Assembly: GCF_000276805.1 (NCBI RefSeq)
Contig: NZ_AKXQ01000006.1
Coordinates: forward strand, 124,001 to 188,000
From: Moritella dasanensis ArB 0140
GTDB lineage: Bacteria > Pseudomonadota > Gammaproteobacteria > Enterobacterales > Moritellaceae
DNA: 64,000 nt
Direction of reading: 5' to 3'
Shown here: piece after piece, positions 56,699-64,000 of the stretch
How positions within the stretch are numbered: the first letter of the stretch is position 1
Layout: each line of letters opens with the position of its first letter
Program-made: the position numbers and the translations under genes
The notes under the pieces: generated by a model
The model's database searches: none
What the model was told of the DNA's origin: nothing
Seen by the model: only the letters and a program-made list of their open reading frames with translations

Positions 56699-58204
56699 CT
56701 ATTTATCATCGCCTAACCAAAAATGCGTATCGTGTTGTTCTTCTCGTGTATCTCTGTTCAGCACAGTACTCACTAATTGCTGAGCATTCGCTGAATCGAT
56801 ATCTTCAGGTACTCTCTGCCCATTCGTTATATAAGCAATCGGCAGTTGATGTTGTATTAATACACTTAAAATTTCACCGAGGCTTAAACTTTCATCCACT
56901 TTACTTAAAATACAGCCCGCTAACGGGATGTGGTGAAAATGCTCAAGTGTTTCTTGTACGACCCTACGCTGTGAAGTAGCAGGGACAACTAAATAGTTAC
57001 GAATCACGACTTTTTCATTATTTACTAATGTCTTTAACTGTTCAGACAAACGCGTATCGCGCTGACCCATCCCAGCGGTGTCAATCAAAACTAAACGCTT
57101 ACTACGTAATTGATACAAGTATTGTGCCAATTCCGCATCATCACGTGCAACCTTAACGGTACAGCCCATTATACGGCCATAAGTCGCTAATTGTTCGTGT
57201 GCACCGATACGATATGTATCAGTTGTGATCAACGCAACATTATCGGAACCATGCAACATGGCAAATTTTGCCGCTAACTTGGCGATTGTTGTCGTTTTAC
57301 CAACACCGGTTGGGCCCACTAAGGCAACGGCGCCACCTTTACTTAAAATATCATCTTTGGCAATCAAGACATTATCTATTAATAGCGCCTGAATTTGATC
57401 CCATGCTGATTCTATTGAACAATTTTCTGCCACACAATTTGCCAATTGATCGGCAATTTCGTCAGTAAAACCAATCTTAACTAGATGCTTAATCAACATA
57501 GCACGAATAGGTTCGTTACGTTCAACTTCCTGCCACTGCAAGCCTGACACTTGGTGCTCAAGCAACTGACGGATTGAAGCCAGCTCCGCTTTCATGGCAC
57601 TAATATCCTGCTGGTTATCCACTTTTGGCGGCGTTGACTCAAACGGTTTATAGCCATTTGGCGCTGACTGCTTCGCCATACCATCACGCATTTCATTTTG
57701 CTCAGCGAGCGTGGCTGGTGCAGACTTTGGTGGTTCAGCGAAACGTCGAGACACAGGTTTCTTTAGAAAACTGGTATCCCAATTATTCTCTTCACTCGTG
57801 TCATCATTGTTTATAGCTTGCGACATCTGCTGTTTATGTTCTTGCTGACGTGCCAGTAAGCTTGCTAATGAGTCGTTTTTACCCGCAACTTGCTCAGGTT
57901 CAGCTTGTTGTGACATTTCGCTATTCATTAATTTCTTGAAACTAAATTTAGATGCCGATAAATTGACGGAATCTTCAGAAAGTTGACGGTTTGTCTTATT
58001 TGTTACAGGTGCTTGTTCCGCTGCCAGTTTAGGTGCAGGCTTAGGCGCAGCAGGTTTACTTTCAGAGAAATCCACAGCAGCAACGATTTCGATGCCACCA
58101 GTGACCTTTTTGTTAGACATAATGACAGCGTCAGGGCCAAGAACCTCTTTAACTTCAGCCAATGCCGCTCGCATATCTTTGGCAAAAAAGCGCTTTATTT
58201 TCAA
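56699..58204 (-). CDS. flhF: Flagellar biosynthesis GTPase FlhF
   Basis: A 501-residue SRP-type GTPase that fixes the flagellum at the cell pole. The N-terminal B domain (KIKRFFAKDMRAALAEVKEV, LGPDAVIMSNKKV) is followed by a low-complexity linker and the NG domain (LVGPTGVGKTTTIAKLAAKF; LIDTAGMGQRD; SKVDESLSLGE). Part of flhA-flhF-flhG-fliA. Its presence predicts polar flagella. Confidence 0.95.
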   Translation of the reverse strand: MKIKRFFAKDMRAALAEVKEVLGPDAVIMSNKKVTGGIEIVAAVDFSESKPAAPKPAPKLAAEQAPVTNKTNRQLSEDSVNLSASKFSFKKLMNSEMSQQAEPEQVAGKNDSLASLLARQQEHKQQMSQAINNDDTSEENNWDTSFLKKPVSRRFAEPPKSAPATLAEQNEMRDGMAKQSAPNGYKPFESTPPKVDNQQDISAMKAELASIRQLLEHQVSGLQWQEVERNEPIRAMLIKHLVKIGFTDEIADQLANCVAENCSIESAWDQIQALLIDNVLIAKDDILSKGGAVALVGPTGVGKTTTIAKLAAKFAMLHGSDNVALITTDTYRIGAHEQLATYGRIMGCTVKVARDDAELAQYLYQLRSKRLVLIDTAGMGQRDTRLSEQLKTLVNNEKVVIRNYLVVPATSQRRVVQETLEHFHHIPLAGCILSKVDESLSLGEILSVLIQHQLPIAYITNGQRVPEDIDSANAQQLVSTVLNRDTREEQHDTHFWLGDDK

Positions 58205-58249
58205 CTTATCATCCTTAAGTACTGTTCACTACTTTAATTTATTAACGCG

Positions 58250-60349
58250 TTATTGCCCTACAACACTGACAATTCTAATCTGTTTATCATCGGGGACTTC
58301 TTGGTAAGACAATACTCTTAATGATGGTATTGAATATTTCACAAATTTCGCCAATGTCGATCTTAATACCCCAGACGTTAATAAGATCGCGGGTTGTCCC
58401 GCTAATTCTTGATTCTGCGCAACTTCTGCTAACGACGTTTGCATTCGTTCAGCTAATCCAGGTTCAATACCAGCACCTTCACTCCCTGCTGCCTGCAGAG
58501 ACTGATGTAATATTTGTTCTAATTCCGGTGCCAGTGTCACGACAGGTAATTCACTATCGATACCATTAATATCCTGAACAATCATACGACGTAAGCTGAC
58601 ACGACAAGCCGAAATTAATACTTCAGGGTCTTGTGTTTTAGTGCCATATTCAGCCATCGTTTCGACAATGGTGCGTATATCTCGAATGGGTACGTTATCA
58701 TGCAATAACCCTTTCAGTACTTTCACTACAACACCGAGAGGTAAAATTTCAGGTACTAAACTTTCAACCAACTTGGGATGTGTTTTTGCTAACACATCCA
58801 ATAAATTCTGTACTTCTTCATAGCCGAGTAACTGCGCCGCATTGTTCAGCAGTAACTGACTCAAGTGTGTCGCAACAACCGTAGCCGAGTCAACTGCTGT
58901 ATAGCCCAAGGTTTGCGCTTGATCACGCTGTTGCGGGTTGATCCACAAAGCAGGTAAACCAAAAGCTGGATCGATGGTTGAAATGCCATCAATTTTGCCG
59001 TAAACCTGGCCAGGGTTAATCGCTAACTCTTTATCGTGGAAGATTTCAATTTCGCCATTTGATACCCCCATAATGTTAATACTGTAACAATTTGGTGGTA
59101 GATCAAGGTTGTCTCGAATATGTACCGCGGGTACTAAGAAGCCTAATTCTTGAGACAGTTTTTTACGCACACCTTTAATACGATTTAATAATTCGCCACC
59201 TTGGCTCTTATCAACCATAGGTATAAGACGGTAACCCACTTCCAAGCCAATTGTATCAACGGGTTTAACATCGCCCCAATCAAGGTCTTTTTGATCATTC
59301 AAATTCGATTCAATCGCGGCATCTTCTGGTATGTTATTTTTATCTTCTTCGCGTTTATCGGCTTGTTTCATTAAACGCCAAGCCCAAGCACCGGTAAGCA
59401 CACCAAAACCGATGAAAGCGAGATGTGGCATGCCCGGCACTAGGCCCATTACAGTCATAATAATTGCAACAACCGCTAATGCTTTTGGATTAGCCACCAT
59501 TTGACTCGTCACTTGGGTACCAAGTTTTTCGTCTTTATTTTGACGGGTAACGATAATTGCTGCAGCAATAGAAAGCAGTAATGATGGAATTTGTGCAACC
59601 AAGCCATCACCAATCGTCAGCAAGGTATAAATTTCACTGGCTTCAGAAAAGCTTAAATCATGTTGCATAATACCGATAATCAGACCACCGATAATATTGA
59701 TAAATAAAATCAATAAACCCGCAACCGCATCACCTTTTACAAATTTACTGGCACCATCCATCGAACCATAAAAATCAGCTTCTTCAGTCACCTCGGCACG
59801 GCGCTGTTTGGCTTGTTCTTGATCGATAATACCGGCATTCAAATCGGCATCAATCGCCATCTGTTTACCTGGCATCGCATCAAGGGTAAAACGCGCACTT
59901 ACTTCCGAGATACGACCCGCACCTTTGGTCACAACCGCGAAGTTAATAATCATCAGGATCATGAACACGATTAAACCGACCGCCAAATTACCGCCGATCA
60001 CCACAGAACCAAAAGCGTCAATTACCTTACCGGCGGCATCACCACCATTATGACCTTCCAATAACACCACTCGAGTCGAGGCCACATTCAGGGCTAAACG
60101 CAGTAGCGTCGCAATTAACAGTACCGTCGGAAAAGCAGCAAATTCAAGGGGTTTGTTTACGTATACAGAAACAAGTAAGACTAATAACGACAACGCGATA
60201 TTAAAAGAAAAGAAGACATCTAACAGGAATGCAGGTATCGGTAATACAACCATACCTAATGTAGCTAAAACAACTATCGGGGTGCCGATATTTTCTAGCG
60301 CGATCGATCTTTTACCCCAGATTTTGGATAGATTTGTTGCTACTTGCAT
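58250..60349 (-). CDS. flhA: Flagellar type III export gate protein FlhA
   Basis: A 699-residue protein with about eight N-terminal membrane helices, the FHIPEP-type cytoplasmic loop (VVTKGAGRISEVSARFTLDA, MPGKQMAIDADLNAGII), and the C-terminal cytoplasmic domain forming the nonameric ring that receives chaperone-substrate complexes. Full length. An 89-base gap precedes it, so it may have its own promoter; flhF follows after 45 bases. Confidence 0.96.
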   Translation of the reverse strand: MQVATNLSKIWGKRSIALENIGTPIVVLATLGMVVLPIPAFLLDVFFSFNIALSLLVLLVSVYVNKPLEFAAFPTVLLIATLLRLALNVASTRVVLLEGHNGGDAAGKVIDAFGSVVIGGNLAVGLIVFMILMIINFAVVTKGAGRISEVSARFTLDAMPGKQMAIDADLNAGIIDQEQAKQRRAEVTEEADFYGSMDGASKFVKGDAVAGLLILFINIIGGLIIGIMQHDLSFSEASEIYTLLTIGDGLVAQIPSLLLSIAAAIIVTRQNKDEKLGTQVTSQMVANPKALAVVAIIMTVMGLVPGMPHLAFIGFGVLTGAWAWRLMKQADKREEDKNNIPEDAAIESNLNDQKDLDWGDVKPVDTIGLEVGYRLIPMVDKSQGGELLNRIKGVRKKLSQELGFLVPAVHIRDNLDLPPNCYSINIMGVSNGEIEIFHDKELAINPGQVYGKIDGISTIDPAFGLPALWINPQQRDQAQTLGYTAVDSATVVATHLSQLLLNNAAQLLGYEEVQNLLDVLAKTHPKLVESLVPEILPLGVVVKVLKGLLHDNVPIRDIRTIVETMAEYGTKTQDPEVLISACRVSLRRMIVQDINGIDSELPVVTLAPELEQILHQSLQAAGSEGAGIEPGLAERMQTSLAEVAQNQELAGQPAILLTSGVLRSTLAKFVKYSIPSLRVLSYQEVPDDKQIRIVSVVGQ

Positions 60350-60377
60350 TCGGAGACCTCAAAAAATTATGCTCGCT

Positions 60378-60407
60378 AGTATAAAGCAATAATCATACCT
60401 AAGGCAA
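60378..60407 (-). promoter_or_regulatory. Candidate flhA promoter
   Basis: On the minus strand TTGCCT and TATACT stand 18 bases apart, a sigma-70-like arrangement, about 30 bases before flhA. No sigma-54 GG-N10-GC element was found there. Confidence 0.35.
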
Positions 60408-60438
60408 AAGCATTAGCTATCTTAACCTAAAAATGGCA

Positions 60439-61569
60439 TTAATATTTCAAATCATCCGGTATATCCATGGCTTTTGGCAATGGTTTGGGACGATTACCTT
60501 TACGCTGCTTGAACTGCTCGAGTTGATAAACGTAAGCGAGGATCTGCGCAACTGCAATAAACAAGCCTTCAGGGATAGGTTCGTCGATCTCGGTGGTATG
60601 GTAAATAGCACGCGTTAAGGCCGCGGACTCTAAAATAGGTACTTTATGTTCTTTGGCCATATCGCGAATACGAAATGCCGTGTGATCGACACCTTTAGCC
60701 ACGACTTTAGGGGCGGAACTCCCCGACTTCTCATATTTTAGCGCCACAGAGTAATGGGTAGGATTGGTAATAATGACATCTGCATCTGGGACATTGCCCA
60801 TCATTCGACGCTGTGATACCTCCATCTGCATTTGTCTTATCTTGCCTTTTAGCTGTGGATTACCATTCACATCTTTCATTTCGTCTTTTACTTCTTGCTT
60901 GGTCATACGCAATTCTTTGGCATGTTTCCAATATTGATACGGTACATCAATCGCCACAATAATAATCAAAGACGCACAGAGCCAAATGAAAACATCAGTC
61001 AAGAAGGTTAACGATTCGATAATCGAGATGTGTAATGGCTGAAGACTAAACTCCATAATTTCTAAGAATTGATTTTTTAGCACCATCAAGGCAATGGTGA
61101 CTACGACCGTGACCTTGGCAATTGATTTAACCAGCTCCACCATCGCCTGCGGGCCCATCATTCTTTTAAGGCCTGCTTTAGGCGACATTTTCGATGCTTT
61201 AGGGCGAATTGACTCGCCACTAAAGACTACGCCGCCCATGATAATATTACCGACAATACCAGCAAAAAAACCCACGATCATAATACCGAATAAGGGCCAG
61301 AATAACGGTTTAATACTCAGAGTTACAATCTCGAGCAAGGCTTGAGGGTTGAATATTTCTTCACGATCAAGTTTAAAAAGCTGAGTCATATTGGTCACAA
61401 GCGCACGCGCTAACGCATCACCAAAAGCCAGAAAAGCAGCACCTGTCGCCGTCAGAACAAAGGTCGTCGCAAGTTCTTTCGAACGTACTACCTGACCTTT
61501 CTCCCTGGCTTGGGTGAGCTTTTTCTCGGTGGCGTCTTCGGTTTGTTCTTGACCGTCTTTTTCAGCCAT
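60439..61569 (-). CDS. flhB: Flagellar export apparatus protein FlhB
   Basis: A 376-residue protein: four membrane helices and a cytoplasmic domain with the self-cleaving NPTH motif at 269-272 (VIITNPTHYSVAL), which switches the export specificity from hook to filament. The N-terminal EDATEKKLTQAREKGQVVRS is diagnostic. Begins 35 bases after fliR and ends the fliNOPQR-flhB run. Confidence 0.97.
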   Translation of the reverse strand: MAEKDGQEQTEDATEKKLTQAREKGQVVRSKELATTFVLTATGAAFLAFGDALARALVTNMTQLFKLDREEIFNPQALLEIVTLSIKPLFWPLFGIMIVGFFAGIVGNIIMGGVVFSGESIRPKASKMSPKAGLKRMMGPQAMVELVKSIAKVTVVVTIALMVLKNQFLEIMEFSLQPLHISIIESLTFLTDVFIWLCASLIIIVAIDVPYQYWKHAKELRMTKQEVKDEMKDVNGNPQLKGKIRQMQMEVSQRRMMGNVPDADVIITNPTHYSVALKYEKSGSSAPKVVAKGVDHTAFRIRDMAKEHKVPILESAALTRAIYHTTEIDEPIPEGLFIAVAQILAYVYQLEQFKQRKGNRPKPLPKAMDIPDDLKY

Positions 61570-61604
61570 GAGGAAATACCTTTATTCTAATGTGATGAGT
61601 AGTA

Positions 61605-62390
61605 CTAATACGCGCACGCATTATTGAGCAATGAACAGATCAGTTCACCGGCTCTTTGCCATTGCGCATCAAAATGGAACATAAAGCTCTTTAATGATAA
61701 ATAAATAATAAATAAACCCGCGACCATACCTACCGCAAACCCTAAACTGAATACGTTTAACTGCGGCGCCGCTTTGGTCATAACACCAAATGAAAAGTTA
61801 ATCACGAGCATAGCAACAATCGCAGATAATGACATGCTCAGGGCAGCCGCTATCATCACCGACATCCAGCCTGCTATTTCATAATATTGTATTGCAACCA
61901 AACCGGATTCCGATACGGGTAAGGTATCAAAAGATTTAACGATGGTTTCGATCATAAATAAATGACCGTTAACAGATAAATAAACCAACGTACCTAATAG
62001 AATATAGATTTGGCCGATCACAGGCGAAGTCTGCCCGGATGACGGGTCTGCCATTGAAGCAAAACCTAAGCTGGTTTGCATCGCAATAATCTGTCCCGCG
62101 ACAACAAAGGTTTGAATCAACATCAGTGTCACAAAACCAACCGCGATACCAATCAAACTCTGTTGCAGGATTATCATGAAACTGCGGAGCGAAAACAGCT
62201 CAACATTCGGCATAGGCGGTAATACAGGTGCAACCATCGCAGTCAGTGCGAGGCAATAGAATAACCGGATCATCACAGGCGTGGTTTTAGCACCACTGAC
62301 GATCATGACCATCACCATGCCAGAGAGGCGGGCAAACGGCCAAATATAACTGGCCATAAACGTCATGATATCAGCCGACAGAATTTCCAC
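61605..62390 (-). CDS. fliR: Flagellar export gate protein FliR
   Basis: A 261-residue membrane protein with about six hydrophobic segments, part of the FliPQR export gate. Family-like IWPFARLSGMVMVMIVSGAK at the N-terminus and GFASMADPSSGQTSPVIGQI in the middle. Three bases separate it from fliQ. Confidence 0.95.
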   Translation of the reverse strand: MEILSADIMTFMASYIWPFARLSGMVMVMIVSGAKTTPVMIRLFYCLALTAMVAPVLPPMPNVELFSLRSFMIILQQSLIGIAVGFVTLMLIQTFVVAGQIIAMQTSLGFASMADPSSGQTSPVIGQIYILLGTLVYLSVNGHLFMIETIVKSFDTLPVSESGLVAIQYYEIAGWMSVMIAAALSMSLSAIVAMLVINFSFGVMTKAAPQLNVFSLGFAVGMVAGLFIIYLSLKSFMFHFDAQWQRAGELICSLLNNACAY

Positions 62391-62393
62391 TTA

Positions 62394-62663
62394 TTACCCT
62401 ACAACTTGCGGAACTTGCAGCATCATATTGGTGAAAAATTCCATTAATCGACCAAACCCCCAGTGAGCGCCATAAATAAGCGCTAATAAGGTGGCAATTA
62501 AGCGCGGTAAGAAACTCAGTGTTTGTTCATTAATAGATGTAGCGGCCTGAAATACAGAAACGACTAAACCAACCAGTAATCCGGGCACAACAACAGCACA
62601 TACCAACAGCAATACTGTCCATAATGCTTGTCGAAATATATCTACAAAGACTTCAGGTGCCAT
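62394..62663 (-). CDS. fliQ: Flagellar export gate protein FliQ
   Basis: An 89-residue protein with two membrane helices (LWTVLLLVCAVVVPGLLVGL and LPRLIATLLALIYGAHWGF). VSVFQAATSINEQTLSFLPR is the family signature. Located between fliP and fliR. Confidence 0.95.
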   Translation of the reverse strand: MAPEVFVDIFRQALWTVLLLVCAVVVPGLLVGLVVSVFQAATSINEQTLSFLPRLIATLLALIYGAHWGFGRLMEFFTNMMLQVPQVVG

Positions 62664-62680
62664 GATGCTGCCTCTTCCTT

Positions 62681-62694
62681 ATAAACCGGTTTAT
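62681..62694. other. Palindrome between fliP and fliQ
   Basis: ATAAACCGGTTTAT is a perfect 14-base palindrome in the 90-base gap between fliP and fliQ, a gap that is usually much shorter in this cluster. It could be a protein-binding site or a small mRNA processing hairpin. Confidence 0.5.
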
Positions 62695-62753
62695 GAACTG
62701 GCTGATGAACGTATATGATTGCGGAGATGGAAGCTCGGTGATAAAGAGGCTCG

Positions 62754-63500
62754 TCATAAACCAAAACTAGTTGCAAGCGTACCCATAATCAGGCTCCAGC
62801 CATCAACAAGTACAAACAACATCAATTTAAAGGGTAAGGATACAATCATAGGCGATAACATCATCATACCCATGGCCATCAAGATACTCGCCACAACCAA
62901 GTCAATAATCAAAAAGGGAATGAACACCATAAAACCAATTTGAAAAGCGGTTTTCAGTTCACTGGTCACAAAGGCAGGAATGAGTACTCTAAAAGGCACT
63001 TCTTCAGGTGAATTAGCTTCCACTTTAGCAATACGCATAAAGGTATCAATGTCAGTCACACGAGTTTGCGCTAACATAAATTGTTGCATGGGTAGCTTTG
63101 CCTGTTCAAAGGCTTGTATCGAGGTAAGTTCTTCATTCAAATAAGGCTGCAGGGCATTATCATTAACGCGCTCAAATACCGGCGACATAATGAAAAAAGA
63201 CAAGAATAAGGTGATACCGACAAGCACTTGGTTAGACGGACTTTGCTGTAAACCCAGCGCTTGACGCAAGATAGACAACACAATGATAATCCGGGTAAAC
63301 GAGGTCATCATGATTAACGCGGCAGGGATAAAACTCAGCGCCGTCATCATTGCTAAAATTTGCAAGGACACCGAATACTCTTGCGAACCATCGTCGTTGG
63401 TGATGAGTTTCACCGCCGACATTACCGAGTTATCGGCCCAGGCAGCAGAAGTAAATAATACCAATATTAATGACAGTAAGATCGTATACTTATTTTTCAT
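62754..63500 (-). CDS. fliP: Flagellar export gate protein FliP
   Basis: A 248-residue protein with a cleavable signal peptide (about residues 1-22) and about four membrane helices. [39 protein letters not shown] and the C-terminal [20 protein letters not shown] are all family signatures. It forms the core of the FliPQR pore. Overlaps fliO by 11 bases. Confidence 0.96.
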   Translation of the reverse strand: MKNKYTILLSLILVLFTSAAWADNSVMSAVKLITNDDGSQEYSVSLQILAMMTALSFIPAALIMMTSFTRIIIVLSILRQALGLQQSPSNQVLVGITLFLSFFIMSPVFERVNDNALQPYLNEELTSIQAFEQAKLPMQQFMLAQTRVTDIDTFMRIAKVEANSPEEVPFRVLIPAFVTSELKTAFQIGFMVFIPFLIIDLVVASILMAMGMMMLSPMIVSLPFKLMLFVLVDGWSLIMGTLATSFGL

Positions 63501-63813
63501 TATGCTGTTTCATCATCTGGGCTAATTTAGTAGCAAATGGATTGAGTTCTGGCTGACTATTTACCAATGGTTCTGGCAATTCTTTCAGCAGATTAATTTG
63601 CTGTCCAGTCACACCGAGAAGTACTTGTTCAGAGCCCACTTGTACCACCATAAGACGTTCTTTAGGCCCTAGCGGTAGCGTCGCGATAACGTGTAGTTGT
63701 TGATGATTACTACCAAATACACGCGTCTTTTTGGCGATCCAAGCTAACATCACGATAACCGCAATAACCACAAACAATGATAATAGCCATTGCAGCATAT
63801 CGAGATCGTTCAT
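63490..63813 (-). CDS. fliO: Flagellar assembly protein FliO
   Basis: A 107-residue bitopic protein: a membrane helix (about 6-26) followed by the cytoplasmic [20 protein letters not shown] segment typical of FliO. It helps FliP assemble. It lies one base after the fliN stop and overlaps fliP. Confidence 0.92.
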   Translation of the reverse strand: MNDLDMLQWLLSLFVVIAVIVMLAWIAKKTRVFGSNHQQLHVIATLPLGPKERLMVVQVGSEQVLLGVTGQQINLLKELPEPLVNSQPELNPFATKLAQMMKQHNEK

Positions 63814-63814
63814 G

Positions 63815-64000
63815 CTATTTAAGCTTTTTAATACGTTCGGTTTGACTTATCACATCAGTTAAACGAATACCAAATTTATCATTTACCACAACCACTTCAC
63901 CGTGTGCGATAAGCGTACCATTGACCATCACGTCGAGTGGCTCACCGGCAATACGATCAAGCTCAACAACAGAACCTTGGTTTAACTGTAATAAATTACG
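63815..64000 (-). CDS. fliN: Flagellar motor switch protein FliN (C-terminal part)
   Basis: The last 61 codons and stop are present; the start lies beyond the window. The sequence contains LNQGSVVELDRIAGEPLDVM and VNGTLIAHGEVVVVNDKFGI, the SpoA domain of FliN, which forms the C-ring base with FliM and FliG. The stop is one base before fliO, so it is in the same operon. Confidence 0.93.
   Translation of the reverse strand, partial: RNLLQLNQGSVVELDRIAGEPLDVMVNGTLIAHGEVVVVNDKFGIRLTDVISQTERIKKLK

Noticed and set aside
50311-63813. Sigma-54 promoters for the flagellar and chemotaxis genes
   Set aside because: I looked in the gaps before flhA, cheY and ccmA for GG-N10-GC elements and found none convincing; most genes here are tightly packed or overlapping.

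Overview
The window looks like chromosome of a cold-adapted marine gammaproteobacterium, most likely Moritella or a close relative. Evidence for this: a monomeric NADP isocitrate dehydrogenase, polar-flagellum genes with FlhF/FlhG and the ParC/ParP chemotaxis-positioning pair (as in Vibrio and Shewanella), a full Ccm cytochrome c maturation set, an AT-rich base composition, and the neighbourhood dbpA - cold-shock protein - rhlE. The genus is inferred from gene content, not from a marker comparison. I saw no rRNA, tRNA, CRISPR array, insertion sequence or prophage.

Left part (1-9.8 kb): the 5' part of a DUF1501 gene and its DUF1800 partner (minus strand), then cnoX/ybbN, a small ABM monooxygenase, monomeric icd behind a long, apparently structured leader, an acyltransferase/SGNH O-acyltransferase and rluE. 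From 9.9 to 17.8 kb: mnmA-hflD-purB, a 2OG-Fe(II) dioxygenase followed by a class-V PLP enzyme that lacks the desulfurase cysteine, a DUF962 membrane protein, a GNAT enzyme and a small outer-membrane barrel candidate. From 17.9 to 25.3 kb (minus): GNAT-thioredoxin, a STAS-like protein, the aapJQMP general amino-acid ABC transporter with an attenuator-like hairpin after aapJ, an orphan small protein and an SDR. A LysR regulator diverges from the SDR.

From 26.6 to 31 kb lies glpABC (anaerobic glycerol-3-phosphate dehydrogenase), preceded by a near-perfect GlpR-type palindrome and an FNR-type box. A 35-codon orphan ORF flanked by perfect hairpins follows. From 31.2 to 39.1 kb are the RNA and ribosome genes dbpA, csp, rhlE, a DUF3087 protein, a stand-alone second EF-G and the ribosomal oxygenase roxA, then an unrecognised 264-residue protein.

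The right third (40-64 kb) is entirely minus strand. In transcription order it runs fliN(partial)-fliO-fliP-fliQ-fliR-flhB, flhA-flhF-flhG-fliA, cheY-cheZ-cheA-cheB-parC-parP-cheW, then a DUF2802 gene and ccmABCDEFGHI. This is the export gate, flagellar number/position control, sigma-28 and polar chemotaxis array block typical of polarly flagellated gammaproteobacteria, followed by system I cytochrome c assembly. The most unusual features are the icd leader RNA, the hairpin-flanked 35-residue ORF, the tripled acidic motif in CheA, and several in-frame tandem repeats (DUF1501 protein, CheB linker, CcmG N-terminus).
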